Assembly: GCA_016649525.1 (NCBI GenBank)
Contig: JAENXM010000006.1
Location: 1 to 20,889 of the forward strand
Direction: 5' to 3'
DNA from: Actinomycetota bacterium
GTDB taxonomy: Bacteria > Actinomycetota > Geothermincolia > Fen-727 > Anoxymicrobiaceae
DNA length: 20,889 nt
The translations under genes were made by a program, and so were the position numbers. Positions 6,950 through 13,768 of the stretch are shown piece after piece. The notes below the pieces were generated by a model. That model ran no database searches. It saw only the letters and a program-made list of their open reading frames with translations, and was not told the origin of the DNA. Position 1 is the first letter of the stretch. The number at the start of each line of letters is the position of its first letter.

Positions 6950-7726
6950 TCACTCCTGTCCTATCGGGCAGACCTTCAAGCAGTTGAAACAGAAGTACTG
7001 GAAACCGATCGAGCCCGCCTGGTAGAGCTTCCAGTAGAAATCATCGGCGAGCATCTTCTGCTGCTCCTCGACCGCGCTTTCCGCGAACTTGCTCCAGAAC
7101 CTGATGTTCGCACCGATGCCGTAGGGCTGGTTGTGACGGAGGCACTTCAGGACGTCCGTCCTCCCCTCCTCGTCCAGAGCGCCCCCGGGGCAGCTCTCGA
7201 CGCAGTCCCCGCAGTCGTTGCAGAGCCTCTCTGGGATCGGCGGGTCGGATGGAATCTCGAGGTCCGTCATGACGACCGTGAAGATCACGCGGGTTCCCAT
7301 CTCGGGATGGATGACCAGGTTGTGCCTTCCGAAGTTCCCCAGCCCCGCGGCTACCGCCGCATGGCGAGCGGAGACATCCGCCACCGCCCCGAGCGTCTCC
7401 CGGCTCATGGGAAGAGGGTAGGACACCGGCACGGTCATTGCGCGCGCTTTGAGCTCCCTTTCCAGAAAGCGCGCGAGCTTGTAGTTGCAGGAGCGGGAGA
7501 ATTCCATCAGGTCCAGCCTACCGTTCATCGCTATCTGCATGTTCTCGCTGTCGCAGCTAGAGAGCTCCTTGTAGGCAAGGACGACGAGCGACTTGACCCC
7601 CGGGAATATGCTCGAAAGCTCGGGAGACCTGGGGCTCCTGTAGTCCGAGGCCGTGGCGATTCCGAAATCCTCCACGCCGAGCGACCGGACGAACTCGCCT
7701 GCGCGTTCCTTCACGTCATCACTCAT
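6950..7726 (-). CDS. QueG-like 4Fe-4S protein, short form
   Basis: A 258-residue protein related to epoxyqueuosine reductase (QueG) and similar ferredoxin-domain reductases. The segment AAVAAGLGNFGRHNLVIHPEMGTRVI (123-148) matches the QueG core, with Asp117 where QueG has its catalytic Asp. One cluster is C169-x2-C172-x2-C175-x3-C179-P. A second is likely built from C195, C246, C249 and C253-P. The C-terminal HEAT-repeat region of true QueG is missing and the sequence ends right after the second cluster. A tRNA-modification role is therefore doubtful; an electron-transfer or corrinoid-linked reductase acting with HdrA is more plausible from context. Its ATG overlaps the HdrA stop (ATGA), implying coupled translation. 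Confidence 0.75.
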   Translation of the reverse strand: MSDDVKERAGEFVRSLGVEDFGIATASDYRSPRSPELSSIFPGVKSLVVLAYKELSSCDSENMQIAMNGRLDLMEFSRSCNYKLARFLERELKARAMTVPVSYPLPMSRETLGAVADVSARHAAVAAGLGNFGRHNLVIHPEMGTRVIFTVVMTDLEIPSDPPIPERLCNDCGDCVESCPGGALDEEGRTDVLKCLRHNQPYGIGANIRFWSKFAESAVEEQQKMLADDFYWKLYQAGSIGFQYFCFNCLKVCPIGQE

Positions 7727-9666
7727 CTGAGCACCCCCTCGATGTTGGCGATTATCTGCTCATCGTCGTAAAGCTCCAGCACTGCGGCCCCGCCCAGGCA
7801 TGCCGCTGCACACAGCCCGCAGCCCTTGCACACCGCCTCGTTTACGACGGCGGTCTCTTCCTCGAGCGTAATTGCGCTGTACGGGCACGTGTCGACGCAG
7901 ATCCCGCATCCGTTGCACGTCTCGACATCTATCCGGCAGACACCGGCCTCCACCTCGACCTTGCCGCGGTCCATTAGTACCAGAGCTTCGGCCGCTGCCG
8001 CGCCGGCCTGCGCCACGGTGTCGGGTATGTCCTTGGGGCCCTGGCAGCAGCCCGCGAGGAATATCCCGTCGGCCTGTGTCTCGACGGGCCTGAGCTTCGG
8101 GTGCGCTTCGGCGAAGAAGCCGTCCGGGCCGAGCGGCACGCCGAGCGACCTGGCAAGCTCCTGCGTTCCGCCGGAAGGGATAAGTCCGGTCGCCAGCACC
8201 ACCATGTCGACCGGCAGTTCCACCTGCCGCCCGAGGAGCGTATCCTCGGCGAAGACCTTCAGCTCGCCGCCCAGCCTCGCGACCTCGGCGCACTTCCCGC
8301 GCACGAAGAAGACCCCCTCGTCCCGCACCCGCCTGTAGAACTCCTGGTACCCCTTACCGAAAGCCGTAACGTCGATGTAGAACTCGTAGACCTCGGCGCC
8401 GCTCATCTCGCGCGCAAGGTGGGCCTGCTTCATCGAGTACATGCAGCAGACCCTCGAGCAGTACTCGTTCGCGTTCTCGTCACGCGACCCTATGCAGTGA
8501 AGGAACGCCATGCTCTCTGGCTCCCTTCCGTCCGGAAGAATGACTTTCCCGCCTGTCGGACCAGATGGAGCGAGCATCCTCTCGAACTGCAGGCCCGTGA
8601 TGACCTCCGGGTAGCGGCCGTAGCCGTATTGAGAAAGCTCTTCCGCGGGATAATCTTCGAACCCTGTCGCTACCACTACGGCGCCGACCTCGAGCTCGCG
8701 CTCCGACTCTTCCATTTCGAAATCTATCGCCCCGGCGGCGCATGCATCCAGGCAGGGCGACTTGCACTTTCCTTTTTCAAGGAGCAGGCAGTTCGCTCTG
8801 TCAACCGCCGCCGCAAGCGGCACCGCCTGCGGGAAGGGGATGTATATGGCGGAGCGGTTTGAGAGCCCGCCATCGAACTCCGAGGGGATTTTTCCCGCCA
8901 GGACACAGGCTTCGTCGCAGTCGCCGCAGCCGGTGCATTTAGCCAGGTCCACGTATCGAGGGTTTGTCCGGACCCGGGCCTTGAAGTTCCCCACGAACCC
9001 GTCGAGCCCGACGAGCTCACTGTCGGTGAGGATGTCCACGTTCGGATAGCGCTCCACGTCGACCATCTTGGGCGTCAGTATGCAGGCGGAGCAGTCGAGT
9101 GTAGGGAAGGTCTTGTCGAGCTGCGCCATGTGGCCTCCGATGGAAGGCCCGCGCTCGACCAGGTAGACCTTTTTACCCGCAGCGGCCATGTTCGTGGCAG
9201 CGTGTATACCGGCGATACCCCCACCTATCACCAGAACTGATTGCGTGACCGGGAACTCGCGCCTGGGAAGCTCCCTCAAGAACCCCGCCTTGGCCACCGA
9301 GCCTCCCACCAGCACCTTTGCCTTGGAGGTTGCCTCGCCGGGGTCGGAATGCACCCAGGAGCATTGCTCGCGGATGTTCGCCATCTCCAACAGGTACGGG
9401 TTGATGCCTGCTTCCTCGAGAGCGGCGCGGAAGGTATGTTCGTGAAGACGCGGCGAACATGCCGCCGCTACCACCTTATCCAGACCGAGCTCCTCGATAT
9501 CCGCCTTGATGAGGGACTGGCCCGGATCCGAGCACATGTAGGAGTATTCCCTCGCGACGACCACCCCCGGCAGGCCCCGGGCATACTCGCAGACAAGGGC
9601 GCAGTCGACGGTCCCGGCAATGTTCGTGCCGCAGCGGCAGATATAGACGCCTATCCTCCCCGCCAT
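7723..9666 (-). CDS. hdrA: HdrA-like flavoprotein (heterodisulfide reductase subunit A)
   Basis: A 647-residue FAD/Fe-S electron hub. The N-terminal HdrA domain (1-140) has several Cys. The FAD Rossmann motif is VLVIGGGIAGIHAA (144-157), and the diagnostic LDCSACILTPKMV carries C192 and C195. An inserted ferredoxin-like region has C244, 247, 250, 254 and C293, 301, 305, 309. GSRDEN with YCSRVCCMY (402-410) and the second FAD-binding part (VVLATGLIP; GIFLAGCCQGPKDIPDT) follow. The C-terminus is a 2[4Fe-4S] ferredoxin (C584, 587, 590, 594; C613, 616, 619, 623), whose last motif ends CL rather than CP. HdrA of Hdr-Mvh complexes performs flavin-based bifurcation; whether this one does is inference. 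ATG 9666 is chosen because GGAG lies five bases upstream. Likely partners are the HdrD-like and QueG-like proteins. Confidence 0.93.
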   Translation of the reverse strand: MAGRIGVYICRCGTNIAGTVDCALVCEYARGLPGVVVAREYSYMCSDPGQSLIKADIEELGLDKVVAAACSPRLHEHTFRAALEEAGINPYLLEMANIREQCSWVHSDPGEATSKAKVLVGGSVAKAGFLRELPRREFPVTQSVLVIGGGIAGIHAATNMAAAGKKVYLVERGPSIGGHMAQLDKTFPTLDCSACILTPKMVDVERYPNVDILTDSELVGLDGFVGNFKARVRTNPRYVDLAKCTGCGDCDEACVLAGKIPSEFDGGLSNRSAIYIPFPQAVPLAAAVDRANCLLLEKGKCKSPCLDACAAGAIDFEMEESERELEVGAVVVATGFEDYPAEELSQYGYGRYPEVITGLQFERMLAPSGPTGGKVILPDGREPESMAFLHCIGSRDENANEYCSRVCCMYSMKQAHLAREMSGAEVYEFYIDVTAFGKGYQEFYRRVRDEGVFFVRGKCAEVARLGGELKVFAEDTLLGRQVELPVDMVVLATGLIPSGGTQELARSLGVPLGPDGFFAEAHPKLRPVETQADGIFLAGCCQGPKDIPDTVAQAGAAAAEALVLMDRGKVEVEAGVCRIDVETCNGCGICVDTCPYSAITLEEETAVVNEAVCKGCGLCAAACLGGAAVLELYDDEQIIANIEGVLR

Positions 9667-9689
9667 AAAAGCTCCGTCCCTGCTAAGGG

Positions 9690-10949
9690 TCAATCACGGC
9701 CAAATCCCGTCTCCAGCCGCAACCGGAAGTAGATCGATAAGAAACGTGCGGTGAGCTCCTTGAGCGAAAGCAGCAGCATCGATGCCTCCGCCTGTGAATC
9801 CCGTCCTGACTCGATTCTCATTTTAAGCGACTTGGAGATGCGAGTCACGTCGGCGTAACCGCGCGCGAGCGGCTCGAGCCCGCCGCCGGAGGGGCCCATG
9901 AGCTCCGCGTGCTCCTCCATGAACGGGAGTCTCTCCCAGGCGCATTCGAGGAACATGCGTATCTTCTCCGGCTCCCACACCTTGTGTCCCAGCCGCCATG
10001 CGACGGGCATCTTCTCGAGACCGAAACCGACAATGCGCGCGTTGCTCACCTGCCGCTTTATCTCAAGGAGGAGCGGCGCCGTGTCACTGTTTGACGCGGC
10101 AGACCGGGACGGCCTGCTGACTCTTCCGGATCTTCCCTTAAAGTGCTCCGTCAGGACCTCGGCCGCTAGCGCGTTGGCCGCTGTGTAAAGCGGGTGCTCC
10201 AGGTGCGGGCCGCTCACAACGACGGTCCCCCCGTCCAGTTCGGAGCGAAGCACCGCCGCCCGGCCAATCATGAACTCCTCCGCCTCCCGGCGCGGCCAGA
10301 GGTAGGCCGCCCTTTCGGTGAGTCTCGAATACTCCGCGAGGACATCTTCGGGCATTGCTCGACCTATGACCGGCCCCCCGAAGAGCGGGGCGTTGACACA
10401 TTGGCCAATCGCCCGATGCTGGCCTGTTACCGTCACCTCGCCGTAAACAGGGTGGAAGACCCAGCCATCGCCGTAGGCGGACTTGTACTTGTGCTCCAGG
10501 CACCTTGGCTCGGGCGGAGCGGCCATCGAGTTGAGCATGGCGCCGTCGATGAGGTTGAAGTGGGTGAACGGCTCGAGGTCGACACCGGACAGCACGAGGT
10601 AGGCGCCCGCGCACGAGCCGAAATAGAAACCGCCGTCCCTCACGAAACCTTCGATGGCCCGCGCGCCGTCTTCGCCCAGCGAGAAAGCCATCTCGTACGT
10701 GTCGCCGCCGCCTATGAAGAAAGCGTCGAAACCGGAGAGGCCGGTGTCCCTGACCGATGACTCATCGATGAAGCGAACGTCGAAGAGCCCGAGCCTGTCA
10801 AAGATGTCCGCGAACCATATCCACGAGTGCGAGGCTCCGCTCCCCGTATAGACGGCGATTCTCGGATAAAGTGTTGAACCTTCGGAAAACACCTTGCGGT
10901 AACGGTCGAATACCGGATCTCCCGCGGCTCTTCTTGAACGGCCCTGCAT
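9690..10949 (-). CDS. Class I glutamine-amidotransferase-like protein (BPL_N-type)
   Basis: A 419-residue protein. The N-terminal half has the fold signature of class I GATase/DJ-1 relatives, closest by eye to the BPL_N (biotin-protein-ligase N-terminal) group: FDAFFIGGGDTYEM (74-87), nucleophile elbow GFYFGSCAGAYLVLSG with Cys113, and a late VVSGPHLEHP with His249 and Glu251. Cys-His-Glu is therefore complete. The C-terminal 150 residues are helical and charged with no motif I recognise. The open frame extends further upstream, but that part overlaps the AOR-like gene; ATG 10949, 11 bases after that stop, is the only reasonable start, although AGAGG directly abuts it. Its place between AOR-like and HdrA genes is unusual, and its substrate (amidation, proteolysis or cofactor maturation) is unknown. 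Confidence 0.8.
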   Translation of the reverse strand: MQGRSRRAAGDPVFDRYRKVFSEGSTLYPRIAVYTGSGASHSWIWFADIFDRLGLFDVRFIDESSVRDTGLSGFDAFFIGGGDTYEMAFSLGEDGARAIEGFVRDGGFYFGSCAGAYLVLSGVDLEPFTHFNLIDGAMLNSMAAPPEPRCLEHKYKSAYGDGWVFHPVYGEVTVTGQHRAIGQCVNAPLFGGPVIGRAMPEDVLAEYSRLTERAAYLWPRREAEEFMIGRAAVLRSELDGGTVVVSGPHLEHPLYTAANALAAEVLTEHFKGRSGRVSRPSRSAASNSDTAPLLLEIKRQVSNARIVGFGLEKMPVAWRLGHKVWEPEKIRMFLECAWERLPFMEEHAELMGPSGGGLEPLARGYADVTRISKSLKMRIESGRDSQAEASMLLLSLKELTARFLSIYFRLRLETGFGRD

Positions 10950-10960
10950 CCTCTCAGAAC

Positions 10961-12235
10961 CTATGAGAACATACCGGCGACCATGGAGGGATCGAGCTCG
11001 ACTCCCGCAGCCGAGGAGCACAGCCCGAACAGGCCGGACGTCTCCATGCCTGAAGCCAGAAGGTAGGTCGGACAGATCCCGATGACATAGCCGATCCGGT
11101 TCGCGAGCAGCCACTCGTCTTCGTCGGCAAGCGGCGGGACCCACGGGCCGAAAAGGCCTTTCGGGGAAGAGTCTCCGCCGGGCCAACCCGCTTCCTCGCC
11201 ACCCGAGAGACCACCGACCGCCTCCTCCGTCTCGCTCGCGTCATCGAGTGGCGAGCCCGCCAGCTCCCGTGCTCCCCGGATGAGGTCGATACCCGCGCGT
11301 GCCATGGATTCCATGGCGCGACACGCCGGCTCGGCCTTCCAGCCCCCCGAAAGGAGCCAGGCCGCGGATGCGGCACCGGTCACCAGCATCCCTGGTTCCT
11401 CCACGCCGGTAGACTCCATGACTGAAGGGCCCTCGTTGTACTTCACGAAAGTGTTACATGCCGCAGGGCAGGCAAAGCAGGAGCGGTACCTGTGCACGAG
11501 TGGCTTCAGCCAGCCGTCTATGTCGCCGGCGTCGATTCCCTCGCAGGCTTTATTGAAGCCCTTCCAGGCCGGCGCCTCCGACAGAAGCCCTTTCGCTCCC
11601 TCGTAAAAGTCCTGTGGCTCCTCCGCGTCGAGCATGCCCAGACCCCTCAGGGCTACGGCCTTGAGCTTCTTGCCGCCCATGCGCGCGCCGAGCGCCGCGG
11701 TGTCGCCGCTTCCCCAGTAGTTAATCGAGTATGCGGATAGCTTCGAGGGCGACTCGCCTGCGGGTCCGATCGAGACGACCTGCACGAGTTGCTCTCCCAT
11801 CTCCGACCTTACGGCGTCAGTCGTCCCCCAGGTGTCAAGCCCCCAGAGCTCAGCCGCGTCAAGGACGTCCGCGACACCGTCGTGAAGCCAGAGATAAACT
11901 GGCTTTGGCGAGTCTCCCTTGATAACGACCATCGAGAAGCCGGAGAGCTTCATCTCCGCGCCCGAGAACAGTGAGAGCGGGCTCACGGCGAGCTCTCCGC
12001 TCAAAGGGCTTTTTCCAAGCACGAACCCGAGGGAAGAAGCGGGAGCAGTTGTCCCAGTCAGCAGGCCCGAGCCGAACACCAGCGGGTCACCGTCCTCGTG
12101 ATCCCTGTAAAGCGCGATTCCGGCCGCCAGACCCGGACCGTTCTCCGTCAGCATCTCCGGGCTGAACTCGACCTGCTCGGTCTTGCCCGTAGGAAGGTCG
12201 ACGATGAGCGTGTCCCCGTAGTACATCACGTCCAT
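10961..12235 (-). CDS. Truncated or divergent aldehyde:ferredoxin oxidoreductase-like protein
   Basis: Normal AOR-family enzymes (about 600 residues) use a tungsten bis-pterin cofactor and a [4Fe-4S] cluster. This one has 424. The AOR N-terminal domain is clear: GDTLIVDLPTGK, GSGLLTGTTAPASS, KSPLSGELAVS, KLSGFSMVVIKGDSPKPVYL, SIGPAGES and ALGARMGGKKLKAVALRG. Cluster ligands are C253-x2-C256-x3-C260 and probably C388 (GYVIGICPTYLL). However, the usual R-x-AGRGG-type segment before the KKLKA motif reads YWGSGDTAA, the DxxGLD-type cofactor motif is not found, and about 70 residues are missing before C388. Pterin binding may therefore be altered or lost. The ferredoxin gene follows AOR-subunit logic, ending 10 bases upstream. 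It could be an electron-transfer scaffold of the BamB type, a novel short AOR, or a decaying gene with an intact frame. Confidence 0.8.
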   Translation of the reverse strand: MDVMYYGDTLIVDLPTGKTEQVEFSPEMLTENGPGLAAGIALYRDHEDGDPLVFGSGLLTGTTAPASSLGFVLGKSPLSGELAVSPLSLFSGAEMKLSGFSMVVIKGDSPKPVYLWLHDGVADVLDAAELWGLDTWGTTDAVRSEMGEQLVQVVSIGPAGESPSKLSAYSINYWGSGDTAALGARMGGKKLKAVALRGLGMLDAEEPQDFYEGAKGLLSEAPAWKGFNKACEGIDAGDIDGWLKPLVHRYRSCFACPAACNTFVKYNEGPSVMESTGVEEPGMLVTGAASAAWLLSGGWKAEPACRAMESMARAGIDLIRGARELAGSPLDDASETEEAVGGLSGGEEAGWPGGDSSPKGLFGPWVPPLADEDEWLLANRIGYVIGICPTYLLASGMETSGLFGLCSSAAGVELDPSMVAGMFS

Positions 12236-12245
12236 TTGACCCTCC

Positions 12246-12599
12246 TCACTCCAGGTAAAGCGCGTCGTGAGGACAGATCTCGACGCACTGCGGTTCGACT
12301 CCCGCGCTCTTGCAGAGGTCGCAGGTCTGCCTGATCAGGATCGGTTTGGCCGAAGCCCCGCCTCCAGCGCCCTGCTTCTGTATCTCACCGAGCTTCATCT
12401 CGGCCGTGCCCTCCGGCCTCCCCAGGAACAGGTCCTCCTCCGTCTTTATGATGACGCCCATGTAGTCCTTCTTCTCCTCGGCGCGGTAGAGAAGGACGCT
12501 CGAGGAGATGAGTGAGAAAGCCTCGTCCCAGTGGAAGCCGCATGCGAGCTCGCAGAGCGCACAGCCGGTGCAGTTGAGCGGTCTGACCTTTACCCTCAA
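12246..12599 (-). CDS. Two-cluster 4Fe-4S ferredoxin subunit, AOR-associated
   Basis: A 117-residue iron-sulfur protein. The N-terminal C10-x2-C13-x2-C16-x3-C20 motif and a C-terminal C-D-L-C, eight-residue loop, C-x3-C-P motif together bind two [4Fe-4S] clusters, as in HycB/DmsB-type and AorA-like electron-transfer subunits. The middle holds a Gly-rich linker (GAGGGASAKP). The start is TTG 12599, supported by a near-perfect AGGAGG five bases upstream. It is the immediate upstream neighbour of the AOR-like gene, so it probably carries electrons between that protein and ferredoxin or the HdrA module. Confidence 0.88.
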   Translation of the reverse strand: MRVKVRPLNCTGCALCELACGFHWDEAFSLISSSVLLYRAEEKKDYMGVIIKTEEDLFLGRPEGTAEMKLGEIQKQGAGGGASAKPILIRQTCDLCKSAGVEPQCVEICPHDALYLE

Positions 12600-12636
12600 A
12601 GAAACCTCCTGTCATCAGGCGCCGGACCGTACAGGA

Positions 12637-13380
12637 CTATATCGTATAGCCGCCGTCGACCGTGAAAAGCTGGCCCGTTATGTAATCACCCTTCTCCACA
12701 AGGAACAGGACGAGGTCCGCGACCTCTTCGGGCCTCCCCCAGCGCCGCATAGGTATGGTCTTGAGTATCTTCGCCCGGACCTCCTCGCCCGTCTCGATGT
12801 TCATGTCCGTCTCGATGAACCCGGGGACCACCGCATTGACAGTTATGTTGAAACGGACAAGCTCCTTTGCGAGGGACTTCGTGAAACCTAAAAGGGCGGA
12901 CTTGGTTGCGGCGTACATGGTGTCGCCGGGGAAGCCGGTCACCCCGATAACCGAGGACACGTTGATGATGCGCCCCCATCGGGCTTCCTTCATGAACCTG
13001 ACGGCCGCCCCCGAGAGATAAAAAGCGCCCTTGATGTTCGTGGCCATCAGCCTCTCGAGCGCTTGCGGCTCCACGTTTTCTACAAGGGAGGGCCGCCATA
13101 CGCCCGCGTTGTTTACCAGTATATCCAGGCGTCCGAACGCTTCAAGGGTCTCCTCGACGAGAGCGCCGCATTCCGCGGGATCGCCTACGTCGGCCCCCAC
13201 GGAGATCGACCGGCGACCCATATCCTCTATCTCCTTTACCACCCCTGCAGCCGCGTCCTCCCGGGCGCGGTAGTTCACAACGACATCCGCGCCCTTAGAG
13301 GCGAGCGCGAGCGCGGTAGCACGGCCGATGCCTCTCGACGACCCGGTCACGAGAGCGACCATTCCCTCAAGCGTCTCCAC
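12637..13380 (-). CDS. Short-chain dehydrogenase/reductase, FabG-like
   Basis: A classical 247-residue NAD(P)-dependent SDR. It has cofactor motif VTGSSRGIG (11-19), NNAG (90-93), Asn115 in NIKG, and active site Ser143 (NVSSVIG), Tyr156 and Lys160 (YAATK). It ends in the typical GQLFTVDGGYTI. By family it reduces 3-oxoacyl-CoA/ACP or oxidises 3-hydroxyacyl-CoA; the anaerobic-oxidation context favours the latter (inference). The start GTG 13380 has GGAGG six bases upstream. The preceding short mutase-like ORF overlaps it by 14 bases only because that ORF reads through a repeat element. Confidence 0.9.
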   Translation of the reverse strand: METLEGMVALVTGSSRGIGRATALALASKGADVVVNYRAREDAAAGVVKEIEDMGRRSISVGADVGDPAECGALVEETLEAFGRLDILVNNAGVWRPSLVENVEPQALERLMATNIKGAFYLSGAAVRFMKEARWGRIINVSSVIGVTGFPGDTMYAATKSALLGFTKSLAKELVRFNITVNAVVPGFIETDMNIETGEEVRAKILKTIPMRRWGRPEEVADLVLFLVEKGDYITGQLFTVDGGYTI

Positions 13381-13729
13381 AAGCTACCTCCATCGTTGCG
13401 AAAAAGGGGTCAGGCACCTTTTTTGCATCATGATGCCAATTCAGGATATCCGACGCAATGCGAAAAAGGTGCCTGACCCCTTTTTCGCAGAACGTGCCGT
13501 ACCGCGCGCGGTAGACGTCCCAGACTCCTTCCATGGTGGGCTCGAAGAGGTTCTCGTCCCCTTCCACCGCCTCCGCGAACTTCTCCAGGGCCTCACGCGT
13601 TTTGGCCCCGTCACGCCTCTCCCTGAGCCTGGCTATCCTCTCCTTCTGAGCGTCCTCGAGCTCCTCTTTCAGGGTCTCGTTCTCCCAGCGCTCCTTCTCG
13701 CGCTCAAGGTTCTCATCAGCGGTTGTCAA
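13367..13729 (-). CDS. Short acyl-CoA-mutase large-subunit-like ORF with repeat-derived C-terminus
   Basis: A 120-codon frame starting at TTG 13729 (AAGGG six bases upstream). Residues about 9-30 (EREKERWENETLKEELED) resemble the extreme N-terminus of methylmalonyl-CoA mutase large subunits. Residues about 31-78 (IARLRERRDGAKTREAL, then EKFAEAVEGDENLFEPTMEG) resemble their C-terminal linker. The TIM-barrel and substrate-binding core between these would be absent. From about residue 81 (CEKGVRHLF...KKVPDPFF) the protein is a translation of the 13397-13489 inverted repeat. It looks like an internal-deletion remnant, or a small stand-alone protein truncated by repeat insertion. Mutase small subunit and MeaB genes lie upstream in the same operon, which supports the kinship. 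Catalysis is not possible with this length. Confidence 0.5.
   Translation of the reverse strand: MTTADENLEREKERWENETLKEELEDAQKERIARLRERRDGAKTREALEKFAEAVEGDENLFEPTMEGVWDVYRARYGTFCEKGVRHLFRIASDILNWHHDAKKVPDPFFATMEVACGDA
13397..13489. repeat. Large inverted repeat (31 of 32 bp arms) with GTGCCTGACCCC core
   Basis: The left arm 13397-13428 and right arm 13458-13489 are complementary at 31 of 32 positions, separated by a 29-base loop. Each arm starts TGCGAAAAAGG and carries the core GGGGTCAGGCACC or its complement. The transcript would form a very long hairpin. It lies between the mutase-like fragment and the SDR gene and is translated as the tail of the former (EKGVRHLF and KKVPDPFF are the two arms). 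The GTGCCTG core links it to the palindromes at 2514-2546 and 19341-19363. It looks like a REP/MITE-type dispersed element. Confidence 0.85.
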
Positions 13730-13768
13730 TGCTTACCCTTCAACCAGTGCAGCGGTCCCCCACACTTC

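Noticed and set aside
6791..7771. 326-codon plus-strand frame spanning the SBP, QueG-like and HdrA genes
   Set aside because: It crosses three convincing minus-strand genes and has no domain signature or Shine-Dalgarno; a GC-skew shadow.
8101..8862. 253-codon plus-strand frame inside hdrA
   Set aside because: Antisense to a conserved HdrA region; Arg/Leu-rich with no motifs.
10950..11186. Upstream extension of the GATase-like frame to 11186
   Set aside because: It overlaps the end of the AOR-like gene and encodes Arg-rich nonsense; the conserved domain begins after ATG 10949.
13397..13489. CRISPR or rho-independent terminator at the inverted repeat
   Set aside because: There is one inverted pair, not regularly spaced direct repeats, and the hairpin is far longer than a terminator and lies within a co-directional operon.
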